Assembly (NCBI GenBank): GCA_015482705.2
Contig: JADMLA020000025.1
Location: 1-37,435, forward strand
DNA: 37,435 nt
Source: Prosthecochloris sp.
GTDB taxonomy: Bacteria > Bacteroidota > Chlorobiia > Chlorobiales > Chlorobiaceae
Direction: 5' to 3'
Shown: positions 8,966 through 17,661 of the stretch, piece by piece
Layout: each line of letters starts with the position of its first letter
Numbering within the stretch: the stretch's first letter is position 1
Notes under the pieces: generated by a model
Databases searched by the model: none
Told to the model about the DNA's origin: nothing
What the model saw: the letters and a program-made list of their open reading frames with translations, nothing else
Position numbers and translations under genes: made by a program

Positions 8966-9271
8966 TCAAACCATTTTTTCGACATTCATTAAAAACGCTC
9001 TCGCCGGAAAACCGGGTTCGATGGCAATAGGATTGCTTTCGAGCTCCTCGATTATCTGTAGAGCTTTCTCATCCTCGAGTATCGCAAAACACAGTGAGGA
9101 ATAAGAACCAACTCCCTTGTCGGCCGGCCACCATGCCTGATCGGTGATACCCTTGTCGCAATAACAACCTTTGATCGACATGTTGCTGAACATCAGCACT
9201 TCAAACCTCTTGAATAGATCACGTACCTGGGGGCGGGTTTCCTCATGGCCCATTATCGCAAGAAATTTCAT
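8966..9271 (-). CDS. small PII-like protein
   Basis: A 101-residue soluble protein beginning MKFLAIMGHEE, with a good ribosome site (GAGGG). Its size, the N-terminal strand followed by a helix, and a second strand-helix-strand half are compatible with the ferredoxin-like PII fold, and small PII-like proteins are known next to heavy-metal RND pumps. I do not see the PII T-loop uridylylation site. The centre contains C-Y-C and a W-W pair. The call is a fold-level guess. It lies between the RND pump and the metallo-hydrolase, with stop and next start 4 bases apart, so it belongs to that operon. Confidence 0.5.
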   Translation of the reverse strand: MKFLAIMGHEETRPQVRDLFKRFEVLMFSNMSIKGCYCDKGITDQAWWPADKGVGSYSSLCFAILEDEKALQIIEELESNPIAIEPGFPARAFLMNVEKMV

Positions 9272-9346
9272 TATCCCTCGGAATAGTTATAGTGAATACT
9301 ACTTTCTCACAGTTCAGTGTTCATTTTACAGGGCTCACAGCCGGAG

Positions 9347-12300
9347 TCACTTTTTCTCGACGAGGTAATACGTAAGCGGAACCACGCCAAGCGTCAATAT
9401 GGTCGAAAGCAGAGCACCCCACATCAGTGATATTGCAAGACCCTGGAAAATCGGATCGAACAGGATCACAATCGCACCGATAACCACTGTGCCGGCCGTC
9501 AACAAAATCGGTCGTGTACGAACGGCTGCAGACTCGATAACGGCTTCTTTCAGCTCAATCCCCTCCTGAACTCGCAACTGGATAAAATCGATTATCAGCA
9601 CGGAGTTTCTGACCATGATTCCTGCCAGAGCGATCATGCCGATCATGCTTGTGGCGGTGAAGAATGCTCCGTGAAAGAAATGACCCGGTATGATTCCTAC
9701 CAGACTGAGTGGAATTGCGACCATCATAACCAGCGGAGTTCTGAATGACTGGAACCACCCAACAATGAGCAGATAAATGATTACGAGCACGACCGCGAAT
9801 GCCGCTCCAAGATCCCTGAACACCTCGAAAGTGATCTGCCACTCACCGTCCCATTTCATCGCAAGCCTTTCTTCATTGAACGGAGGTGCTGTATAGAGCG
9901 GAGATATCGAGTATCCTCCCGGTGTTTCGAGCTGCTTTATCACGTCATCCATCTCAAGCATGGCATAGACCGGACTTTCAGTGACACCGGCGACATCGGC
10001 AGTGACATAAACCACATTTTTAAGGTCCTTGCGATGAATGCTTTTATCCTCGATGGTTTCTTCAATGGAAACAAGCTCCGTCAAAGGAATCATTTCGCCC
10101 GCCAGCAATCGTGTCGTCAACGAATTCATCCCTTGAGATTTCAGGAAAATCCCGGACAGGTCGAGTATCGATGCCCTTTCGGAAATTGGAAGACGCAGTT
10201 CGAGTTCTACTGGTTCAAGTTCGGTTTCTGTATGCAACAGTCCGACGTCAACTCCATCGAGTGCCATACGAAGCGTATGGGTAATCTGCTCCGTGGTTAT
10301 GCCTCTGAACGCCGCTTTCTGCTTGTCGATCACCATCGTATACACTTTCTGATCATCCTCGACCATCCAGTCAACATCAACAACTCCGGGAGTGTCTTCC
10401 ATGATGGCTTTGATCTGGCGGGCGAGAGCTATCTGCTGCTGGATATCCGGCCCGTATATTTCAGCGACAATTGTCGAAAGTACAGGAGGCCCGGGTGGCA
10501 CTTCCACGACCTTTACGTTTGCACCGTATTTCGCGGCGATTTCCTGTACCTTCGGCCTCACCCGTTTTGCAATGGCATGACTCTGGTCACTCCGTTCTCC
10601 CTTGTGCACCAGGTTGACCTGTATGTCCGCCATATTGTGACTCTGGCGAAGATAATAATGACGCACAAGACCGTTGAAATTGATCGGTGCATACGTACCG
10701 GCATAATATTGATAGTTTTCAACTTCCGGTACGGTCTTGAGATATGACACGATGTCCTTGCCAACCCTCGCGGTTTGTTCGAGGGTCGTGCCTTCCGGCA
10801 TGTCGATGATGACCTGAAACTCACTTTTGTTATCGAAAGGAAGCATTTTAAGCTGAACCATTTTCAGCGGAATCATGCTGATCGAACCCAGCAGCAACAA
10901 TCCGACAAACACATAGGCGATGGTTGCCTTCCACCAGCTGTCGAGCAGCGGGGCGAGAGTCTTGTCGTACACCTTGTAATAGATAGATTTTCTGATATCG
11001 TACTGCTCGACATGTCCCTCCTCCTCGGCCTTGAGCAAACGAAAAGCGAGCCATGGAGTCCCTATCAGTGCCACGAAAAGAGAAAAAATCATCGCAAGAG
11101 ACGCACCGATCGGCATAGGGCTCATGTACGGACCCATCAGACCGGAAACAAATACCATCGGCAGAACCGATGCGATTACCGTAAACGTGGCAAGAATAGT
11201 GGGGTTACCAACCTCGTTGATCGCAGCGATAGCCGCCTGGAGCTTGGGCATTCTCCTCATCGAAAAATGCCGGTGAATGTTTTCCGCAATGATAATCGAG
11301 TCATCGACAACGATACCGGTCACAAAGATCAGGGCGAAAAGGGTCACCCTGTTCAGCGTATAATCGAAAAGGAAGTAAACAAGCAGTGTTAACGCAAACG
11401 TTATGGGTACGGATGCAAACACCACCAGCCCCCCCCTCCAACCGAGAAAAAGCCCGACAACAATGGTAACCGCAACGACAGCCCCAATAAGATGTTCGAG
11501 AAGAGTAAACACTTTTTCCGAAGCTGTTTCACCGTAATTCCTGGTTTCAGTCACATTGATACCTGAAGTGATGATCGAGCCTTTGAGTGATTCGACTTTT
11601 TCCAGAACCTTGCTTGCAAGAGCTGTGGCATCAGTCCCTTTCCGTTTTGCAACCGTGAGCGTTACAGCCGGATATTCACCCTGTATGCCAGTATCATGCG
11701 ATGCAGCACCGTAACCGAAAAACGTGTAATTCTCAACCTCCTCCGGCCCGTCGACAACCTCGGCAACTTCTTTGAGATATACAGCCTCTGAATTGTCTAT
11801 GCCCACTACGACATTTCTTACATCCTCGGCTGTCTTGAGAAACTCACCGGTCTTTACCGTGAACTCCCTGTTCATCTGCTGGAACGTCCCTGCGGTCACC
11901 TGACTGTTCGATGCTTTGAGCTGCCTGGCTATCTGTAGCGGGGTAATCCGGTATCGAGCGAGTTTTTCCTTGTCGAGAAGGATTCTAAGCTGACGTTTCA
12001 AGCCGCCGTTGAGGTTGACATCACCGATGTTCTCGATTTTCTTGAGTTCATCGGCAACTTGACCGGCCACTTTTCTAAGCTGATAGGGGCCGTAACTGTC
12101 GCTCCAGAAGGTAAGAGCCAAAACGGGCACATCGTCGATCGTCACTTTCTTGACAAGAGGCATTTGCATGCCAGCAGGCATACTGTCCATGTTTTTCATT
12201 ATGGTTGCCCAGAGCTTCACCATGCTCTCCTCGGTGTCATCTCCGACATTGTACCGAACGGTAACCAGAGCGAAATCTTTCCGGGATGTCGAGTACACAT

Positions 12301-12550
12301 AGTCGACATCCTCGATTTCCGTCAGATACTTTTCCACGGGTTTCGCAACCCGTTCCTCGACCTCTTTTGCACTACCTCCAGGATAGCTGAAATACAGATC
12401 CACCAGAGGCACTGAAATCTGGGGTTCCTCCTCACGGGGAGTCATAAATGTCGCCAGAATGCCCACAAGCAGTGCTGTGATCATCAGCAACGGTGTCAGC
12501 TTGGAGTTGATGAACAGCTTTGCAAGAACCCCAGCAATACCCTCTCTCAT
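9347..12550 (-). CDS. RND efflux transporter permease (AcrB/HAE-1 type)
   Basis: A 1067-residue inner-membrane proton antiporter with the two-fold RND repeat: one N-terminal helix, a large periplasmic porter loop, five helices, a second N-terminal-like helix, a second loop and five more helices. The fourth helix carries G-I-V-V-D-D-S-I-I-I-A-E-N, with the Asp pair needed for proton relay in the drug-exporting (HAE-1) branch. I start at the ATG at 12550, 9 bases after an AAGGAGG ribosome site; the GTG at 12556 would be too close to it. It pairs with the adaptor-like lipoprotein and the TolC-type channel just upstream. The substrate is not readable from sequence. Confidence 0.92.
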   Translation of the reverse strand: MREGIAGVLAKLFINSKLTPLLMITALLVGILATFMTPREEEPQISVPLVDLYFSYPGGSAKEVEERVAKPVEKYLTEIEDVDYVYSTSRKDFALVTVRYNVGDDTEESMVKLWATIMKNMDSMPAGMQMPLVKKVTIDDVPVLALTFWSDSYGPYQLRKVAGQVADELKKIENIGDVNLNGGLKRQLRILLDKEKLARYRITPLQIARQLKASNSQVTAGTFQQMNREFTVKTGEFLKTAEDVRNVVVGIDNSEAVYLKEVAEVVDGPEEVENYTFFGYGAASHDTGIQGEYPAVTLTVAKRKGTDATALASKVLEKVESLKGSIITSGINVTETRNYGETASEKVFTLLEHLIGAVVAVTIVVGLFLGWRGGLVVFASVPITFALTLLVYFLFDYTLNRVTLFALIFVTGIVVDDSIIIAENIHRHFSMRRMPKLQAAIAAINEVGNPTILATFTVIASVLPMVFVSGLMGPYMSPMPIGASLAMIFSLFVALIGTPWLAFRLLKAEEEGHVEQYDIRKSIYYKVYDKTLAPLLDSWWKATIAYVFVGLLLLGSISMIPLKMVQLKMLPFDNKSEFQVIIDMPEGTTLEQTARVGKDIVSYLKTVPEVENYQYYAGTYAPINFNGLVRHYYLRQSHNMADIQVNLVHKGERSDQSHAIAKRVRPKVQEIAAKYGANVKVVEVPPGPPVLSTIVAEIYGPDIQQQIALARQIKAIMEDTPGVVDVDWMVEDDQKVYTMVIDKQKAAFRGITTEQITHTLRMALDGVDVGLLHTETELEPVELELRLPISERASILDLSGIFLKSQGMNSLTTRLLAGEMIPLTELVSIEETIEDKSIHRKDLKNVVYVTADVAGVTESPVYAMLEMDDVIKQLETPGGYSISPLYTAPPFNEERLAMKWDGEWQITFEVFRDLGAAFAVVLVIIYLLIVGWFQSFRTPLVMMVAIPLSLVGIIPGHFFHGAFFTATSMIGMIALAGIMVRNSVLIIDFIQLRVQEGIELKEAVIESAAVRTRPILLTAGTVVIGAIVILFDPIFQGLAISLMWGALLSTILTLGVVPLTYYLVEKK

Positions 12551-12568
12551 CGGCACACCCCTCCTTCG

Positions 12569-12949
12569 TTACGGCTTGACGGTTACGTTATCCCCTTCAC
12601 GGACTCCCTTGACATGCGGAACAACCACGGATTCACCCGCTCCAAGTCCGCTGAGCACCTCGCTATAATCACCAACAGTTTTACCGGCTCTTACCCATCT
12701 GATCGAAACGGTATCATCATCACCGACAACCTGAACGCCCTCGAGCTGCCCTCGCATGAAGAGAGCATTTGAAGGAACGAGAAGCACCTGACGCCCATCG
12801 CTTGCCGTTCCCAACCGAACCGTTGCGATATTGTCCACCTCAACTGTCCGGCGTTCTCCCTCAGCGTTCGTCGATTCGATCTTCTTACCTCCGCAACCGG
12901 CAAACAAGACAAAAAGTCCGACACACGCGAAAATTATTGTATGCTTCAT
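12569..12949 (-). CDS. very short RND periplasmic adaptor-like lipoprotein
   Basis: A 126-residue lipoprotein. Residues 1-19 form a signal peptide ending in a lipobox (L-F-A-G-C). The remainder matches only the C-terminal part of membrane fusion proteins: a V-P-S-N-A-L-F strand, V-R-A-G-K, and the typical S-G-L-G-A-G-E-S-V-V-V pattern of the membrane-proximal domain. A usual adaptor is 350-450 residues and includes a helical hairpin and lipoyl domain; both are absent. The frame is open and the ribosome site of the pump overlaps its end, so it looks like a maintained gene rather than debris. It may be an internally deleted adaptor fused cleanly to its own signal, or a reduced family. Confidence 0.8.
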   Translation of the reverse strand: MKHTIIFACVGLFVLFAGCGGKKIESTNAEGERRTVEVDNIATVRLGTASDGRQVLLVPSNALFMRGQLEGVQVVGDDDTVSIRWVRAGKTVGDYSEVLSGLGAGESVVVPHVKGVREGDNVTVKP

Positions 12950-12976
12950 GGTACGATATGCGTTTTGATCGTTCTG

Positions 12977-14302
12977 TTACCCCCCGGTATAATAATCCAG
13001 CTCACTCTTCGCAATGATAAGATCATATTTTGCCTGGTTCAGACGCATACGAGCATAGGTATATGCCTGTTCCCTGCCCAGAAGTTCAAAAGTCATAGCC
13101 ATTCCGGAACGGTACCGCTCACCGATGAAATCAAGGCTCACTTTTGCCTCTTTCAACGATTGCTCCGCAACCCGAATCCGTGACTTAGCCGTCCGCAAGA
13201 GTCGATACGCCTTACGAATTTCATAGATCCCTTTGTCTTTTGCTTCCTCATAGCTGTAACGAGCCTCCATTTCTCCTGCCCTGGCTTCCATTGCTTTACC
13301 GATGTTTGAGTACCCGTCAAAAACAGTCCATTCCATGGCAACCCCCAGAGTCCAGCTGTCTTGCTCGAAACCCGGAAAATCATCGTCATTCCAGCTTTTT
13401 TGAAAAAAAGCGTTCAAACGCGGCAGCCGCTTGGCTTTTTCCATATCGTACCGGTATCCTGCCGCATCAGCATTGGCTTCCAAAGCCTCGATATCGGCCC
13501 TGCCTTCCGGCATATGGGGTTCATCTGCAGGTATAGCGATACCATCGGTTTCAAGCCCGTTTACCGGTACGATATCCATATCGCCATCGAGGCGAAGAAG
13601 AAACCGTAATCCATCCTCTGCCGATCGAATCTCATCCTCGATCATCAGCTTTTGTTCCGTCAGTTCAGCAAGGCGTACCGCGGTCGACAATTTGTCGGAT
13701 TTGGTGATCAAACCTTTGCCGTAAGCTTTTGCAGCTTCACGGTCATGAACCTGCATCGCACCGATGGAACTCTTGACCGCTTCGAGATTCTTTCTTGCAA
13801 GCACGAGCCCGTAATAGACCTTTTTGACTTCGAGGGCTATAGTCTCCTCTGACCTTCTGAGCATATGTTCCTGCGATTTTCTCGATAGTGAGGCTGCCGA
13901 TCTGCCGATAGCGGCATCCCTGTTGAAAATCGGCTGCATAACCTCAACGCCCAGATTAAAATTTGAAATGTCATCAGGATTATTCAATACAGCCGGATTA
14001 AAATCGGCCGCAGCAATAGACCCCTGCCGAAGTTTGTACGTAAAGACAGATGCCGGGTCATCCGTCGCGATAAACGTTTCGGACAATGTAACTTTCGGCA
14101 AAAAAGCTTTCCTGCTCTGCACATATCTCGCCTCAGCTTGGTCAACCCTCGCTTTCGCAGCTTTTAACACATAGTTGTTCTCTCTCGCAAGCCTCAGAGA
14201 TTCATCGAGCGACAACCTCATGGTCTCAGCCGCGGTAACGGCTCCGGGCAGCAGAAAAAAAAACGCCGCAATGTATCCTACAACAAATTTCAAGCCTTTC
14301 AT
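12977..14302 (-). CDS. TolC-family outer membrane efflux protein
   Basis: A 441-residue protein with an N-terminal signal peptide (about 24 residues, ending near V-T-A-A-E) and the duplicated long-helix architecture of outer membrane factors: the repeat starts S-L-D-E-S-L-R-L-A-R-E-N-N, and long Ala/Glu/Arg-rich helical stretches follow in both halves. It should form the trimeric exit duct for the RND pump encoded downstream. It lies 27 bases upstream of the adaptor-like gene and 39 bases after the polytopic membrane protein gene in the same leftward operon. Confidence 0.92.
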   Translation of the reverse strand: MKGLKFVVGYIAAFFFLLPGAVTAAETMRLSLDESLRLARENNYVLKAAKARVDQAEARYVQSRKAFLPKVTLSETFIATDDPASVFTYKLRQGSIAAADFNPAVLNNPDDISNFNLGVEVMQPIFNRDAAIGRSAASLSRKSQEHMLRRSEETIALEVKKVYYGLVLARKNLEAVKSSIGAMQVHDREAAKAYGKGLITKSDKLSTAVRLAELTEQKLMIEDEIRSAEDGLRFLLRLDGDMDIVPVNGLETDGIAIPADEPHMPEGRADIEALEANADAAGYRYDMEKAKRLPRLNAFFQKSWNDDDFPGFEQDSWTLGVAMEWTVFDGYSNIGKAMEARAGEMEARYSYEEAKDKGIYEIRKAYRLLRTAKSRIRVAEQSLKEAKVSLDFIGERYRSGMAMTFELLGREQAYTYARMRLNQAKYDLIIAKSELDYYTGG

Positions 14303-14341
14303 GATCGTTGATTTAAATCTTCCTACAGTAACCCTATTGCC

Positions 14342-15520
14342 TCAGGCGCTCAGCAGTTTGCTGTTGAGCTTCATCAACACCCTGATAGTCTGGACCTGTA
14401 TGACAAGCAAAGGTATATAGAGGAGAAAGTAACCGACAGAAAACTTGTCGATGAAGTCAACGGCAACCAGACCCTTATTGATGAGAAAATTGCCAAGCAC
14501 AAAAAATGCGACACCCGGACAAATTGCTGCATAGGTCACGACACTTTTACCTCCGCCGCCAATAAACTCCTCGAAGTACCCCAACTGCTTCATAACGGTA
14601 TAACCCAGCAAACCGAACAAAACCTGAACGGCGATGAGGACGGTGAAAACAATGACATGAAACCAGGGATGTACCTCAACGCCGAAATTATGAACCAGTC
14701 CCATGGAAATCCTGTTCACGGTAATTCCGAGAATCGTCAGAATTGGAATGACGATCCAGAGAGACACCGAAGCCTCGTAGTTCACTCCATTCGACAACAT
14801 GGAACGAAATCCCAGCACGATCTTTATCACGCCGAAAGTAACGGCTATCGCAGCGAAAAACGATGCAAGAATAATCCCGAGCCCGGAAGAGATCACATTA
14901 TGGCTCATTGCCGCAGCAGCCGACATACCCACACCTACCATCGAAAACGCAAATACCGACAACATCTGGCTCAGGCTGTTGTTTCGTTCGCAATCAAAAT
15001 TACCGTACGCGATGACCCTCGAAAAAAACACAAGAAAGATCACCCCGGCATATATCCCGACCAGTAAAAATCCTAGCATGGCAAACGGAAAAAGATATTC
15101 GACAACGCGCCAAAGTCCGGGCACGAAAACTGCCCCGAGAATGAACATCACATTGATCGCCATAGCATAGGTCAGGGGAATAGCCATAAGCTGTACCTCG
15201 GCGTCCGAGCTCTTGAGTGTAGCGAAAGCTTCGGTGCCTCTGAATATGTTGTACTCTCTGATGTTCCAGAACAACAGACGATAATGCTGAAAAGCGTACC
15301 AGAGGATACCGGTATAGCTTACTGCAACAAGGACAACAGCCGCAGGCCCACCCGAAACCAAAGCAGTCTGGATATCTTCGAATACAGGAATCGGACGACC
15401 TTCATGATCGACCATGAACATCAGGAACATAAAAAAGCTCACCGCGATCCCACCGCTTCCGAGAGAAGCGAGAAAATACAATGGAGAATACTCCGTCCCG
15501 AGATTTTTTCTAAAACTCAT
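14342..15520 (-). CDS. polytopic inner membrane protein of unknown function
   Basis: About 392 residues with roughly ten hydrophobic segments and few charged loops. The size and helix count recall the TDT/SLAC-type anion transporters, but I cannot identify a diagnostic motif, so no function is assigned. I start at the ATG at 15520 (MSFRKN), preceded by a GAAGAG sequence, rather than the in-frame TTG at 15538. It follows the CsoR/CstR-type repressor by 30 bases, so it is probably the first structural gene under its control, in the position taken by a sulfur-anion permease in known CstR operons. That comparison is positional only. Confidence 0.75.
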   Translation of the reverse strand: MSFRKNLGTEYSPLYFLASLGSGGIAVSFFMFLMFMVDHEGRPIPVFEDIQTALVSGGPAAVVLVAVSYTGILWYAFQHYRLLFWNIREYNIFRGTEAFATLKSSDAEVQLMAIPLTYAMAINVMFILGAVFVPGLWRVVEYLFPFAMLGFLLVGIYAGVIFLVFFSRVIAYGNFDCERNNSLSQMLSVFAFSMVGVGMSAAAAMSHNVISSGLGIILASFFAAIAVTFGVIKIVLGFRSMLSNGVNYEASVSLWIVIPILTILGITVNRISMGLVHNFGVEVHPWFHVIVFTVLIAVQVLFGLLGYTVMKQLGYFEEFIGGGGKSVVTYAAICPGVAFFVLGNFLINKGLVAVDFIDKFSVGYFLLYIPLLVIQVQTIRVLMKLNSKLLSA

Positions 15521-15550
15521 GCTGTTACTCTTCGTCAATGATTTACCAAC

Positions 15551-15781
15551 TTACTTTTTGGATATGAGCTTCAGTATACGCTCCATATTCTCAGAATCGT
15601 GTTCGTTCAAACACTCTTTCAAGCTGCTGTTCAACATGAGAGAGTATGTTTTATCCAATGCGGCTTTTGCAGCTTGAAACTGAACGATGACCTTTTCACA
15701 ATGCTCCCGTTGCTCTATCATCCTGACAAGGCCTTGTATCTGCCCATCGACTTTTTTCAACCTGGAAACAATATCATCCAT
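15551..15781 (-). CDS. CsoR/RcnR-family repressor, CstR-like
   Basis: A 76-residue all-helical regulator. The start at 15781 has a GGAAGG ribosome site and gives the family's usual N terminus (R-L-K-K-V-D-G-Q-I-Q-G). Family Cys residues are present in the second helix (E-H-C-E) and at L-K-E-C. The residue four places before the second Cys, which is the copper-ligand His in CsoR (pattern D-H-L-x-x-C), is Ser here (S-S-L-K-E-C). A Cys-Cys pair lacking that His is the pattern of CstR persulfide sensors rather than copper sensors. It heads the leftward operon and probably represses it through the operator at 15820-15838. Confidence 0.85.
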   Translation of the reverse strand: MDDIVSRLKKVDGQIQGLVRMIEQREHCEKVIVQFQAAKAALDKTYSLMLNSSLKECLNEHDSENMERILKLISKK

Positions 15782-15819
15782 AATCCTTCCTCTGAAAGAC
15801 TTTAACCAAACGCCAAACA

Positions 15820-15838
15820 TATACCCCTACCCCGTATA
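15820..15838. promoter_or_regulatory. candidate CsoR/CstR-family operator
   Basis: TATAC and GTATA form a perfect inverted pair flanking the C-tract CCCTACCCC. A G/C tract bracketed by A/T-rich inverted repeats is the known operator design for CsoR/RcnR/FrmR/CstR proteins. It lies 38 bases upstream of the repressor start, where it could overlap the promoter and give autoregulation of the whole operon. Confidence 0.7.
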
Positions 15839-16038
15839 GGTACCAAACATACAAAAATATTATTTCAGAACAAACACTTCATTGCAGCCCTTCTTCAAAA
15901 CACCACAATGTCATACAGCCCGGACTGAAAGCACGGATTCCGGAACCACTGGAAAAGCATCGCAATCTCTCAGTTATTACCAAGCAAAAAAGAGAGAATG
16001 CAAGATCGAACAATGTGAAATCCAGCCAATTGCTTTAC

Positions 16039-16911
16039 TCAGAAACAATAGTCATGCGAGAAAAGAAGGTGTTTGCGAAGTACACCGGCAAACTCCGGCA
16101 GAACTTCGAGCATAGGCAAATGACCGGCATCGTTGAATTGTATCAGCTCGGTTGGAACCGCCTCCTGTTCTTTTCTCCTGTTAAAAAGCGTAATCATTCC
16201 TTCAGGAGGTATCGTGCGGTCAGCCATGCCGGCAACGCAGAGAAGGGGTGCCCTGATTTGCACGGATTCTTCAGTATACTTTGCTATGGTCGCCGGATCT
16301 ATAGTGAACTTGCCTACAGCGCTCGAGGCCTCGATATCGCTCGTCACAAAGTCTTCGACAAAAATATCTCTGTATTTCTCCCCGATAGGCCTCGTGATAG
16401 CTCGATCGATGAACAGCGACTTGAACGGCTCGATGGAGAAAATTCCCCTGAAAGCCATGGAAAGGTCGATCATTCCACCTACCAGAACATGGTGAAACGA
16501 TTTAAGCAGCTCATCATCGAAAATCCCGCAATTGATGATGGTGGCAGACATCAGTGCTTGCGGATACCGGTTACATACCTCGGTCGCAATCATCCCGCCC
16601 ATCGAGTGACCGACGATATGCAGCTTTCTCTCATCGAGCAGAGCGAGAGACGAAAGCAAATCGACAGCCTCATCGGCAAACCCCATTACCGTGAAGGGAG
16701 GAGAGGGTTTACAGGCTTTTGTCCTGCCTGTTCCGCTCTGATCGAATGAAACACATCGATATTCCGGTGAAAGGATATCGATCAACGGCTTCCAATACCT
16801 TGAAGAAATCGACCAGCCATTGAAAAAAACGACAGTCTCCTGCTTGTCACCTCTTCCTTCGGCAGTGTCCTCGTAGTAGAGACGGCACCTGTCTGTTTCT
16901 ATGAAGCTCAT
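16039..16911 (-). CDS. alpha/beta hydrolase
   Basis: A 290-residue alpha/beta hydrolase-fold protein with the nucleophile elbow G-H-S-M-G-G, an oxyanion strand around F-F-N-G-W, a D-Q-S-G-T-G-R-T motif, an acidic residue in C-V-A-G-M-A-D, and the catalytic His in D-A-G-H-L-P. A complete Ser-Asp-His triad is therefore present. There is no signal peptide. It is the last gene of a leftward group: NOL-like dehydrogenase, ICMT-like protein, then this gene after 40 bases. The neighbourhood suggests an ester linked to pigments or tails as substrate, but nothing in the sequence proves it. Confidence 0.85.
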   Translation of the reverse strand: MSFIETDRCRLYYEDTAEGRGDKQETVVFFNGWSISSRYWKPLIDILSPEYRCVSFDQSGTGRTKACKPSPPFTVMGFADEAVDLLSSLALLDERKLHIVGHSMGGMIATEVCNRYPQALMSATIINCGIFDDELLKSFHHVLVGGMIDLSMAFRGIFSIEPFKSLFIDRAITRPIGEKYRDIFVEDFVTSDIEASSAVGKFTIDPATIAKYTEESVQIRAPLLCVAGMADRTIPPEGMITLFNRRKEQEAVPTELIQFNDAGHLPMLEVLPEFAGVLRKHLLFSHDYCF

Positions 16912-16951
16912 AGTGAAACCGGGTGTTTTTCAACATCTGCTTAAAAAAACG

Positions 16952-17581
16952 TTATACGGTTTTTCTCATATTCCTCCCGGGCAAGGGGAAGAATGCAGCC
17001 GTATGCCTCATGTACTCCCGATATTCCTCTCCAAAATAATCGATCAGCATCCGTTCTTCCTTCAAACCCCATGTAATCGTAAATATAATCCCAAGGAAAC
17101 TTGAAAGAATAACCGGTACATTTGCCGTAACAAGCGCAAACGAGAGGAATAACACAATCATTGCCGAGTACATCGGATGGCGAACAAAACGATAGGGACC
17201 GGAGGTAATCAGCTCATGTCCCTCCCTCAGCCGAGGCAAAGGGCTCCAGTAACGCCCGAGAGCATTCATGGTCCACATCAGCAGGACGAAAGCCGCAAAA
17301 CCCGCAAAAGCTCCCCCATACCGGAGCCAGTGAGGAAGCGCAAGCCCCAACCCCTTCATCCAGAAAGGGTACCATGCGTAACTCACGACAATGAAAATCC
17401 ATAAAAAAAACATGACGCCCTGGAAAACGACTCTGAAGCGGCTACTGTAACGATCTACCATCTTGTCGGGCACGATACGTTCACCTGCACGTGTTAGCCG
17501 ACGAGTGAAAAAACCTCTCATCAGAAATCCTGCAACGTACATGCTGACGAAGATAATCCTGAACGGTAACTCCTCGGACAT
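16952..17581 (-). CDS. isoprenylcysteine carboxyl methyltransferase-like membrane protein
   Basis: A 209-residue protein with about five membrane helices and the ICMT/PEMT C-terminal signature: G-P-Y-R-F-V-R-H-P-M-Y, then E-E-R-M-L near the end, followed by F-G-E-E-Y-R-E-Y. Such proteins are membrane SAM-dependent methyltransferases acting on lipid or prenyl-linked acceptors; bacterial substrates are mostly unknown. It lies 80 bases after the NOL-like dehydrogenase and 40 bases before the hydrolase gene, all leftward. A function in modifying pigment, tail or quinone is possible but is inference from location. Confidence 0.82.
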   Translation of the reverse strand: MSEELPFRIIFVSMYVAGFLMRGFFTRRLTRAGERIVPDKMVDRYSSRFRVVFQGVMFFLWIFIVVSYAWYPFWMKGLGLALPHWLRYGGAFAGFAAFVLLMWTMNALGRYWSPLPRLREGHELITSGPYRFVRHPMYSAMIVLFLSFALVTANVPVILSSFLGIIFTITWGLKEERMLIDYFGEEYREYMRHTAAFFPLPGRNMRKTV

Positions 17582-17661
17582 AGCCTGATAGCGTTTACTG
17601 TATCAGCTGGAAAGCGATGCTGTTACGGTTTATAGTATATTCTTGCATCTTCAAACTCATG

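Noticed and set aside
15551..15781. copper-sensing CsoR
   Set aside because: The ligand His four residues before the second Cys is Ser, which argues against a CsoR copper site.
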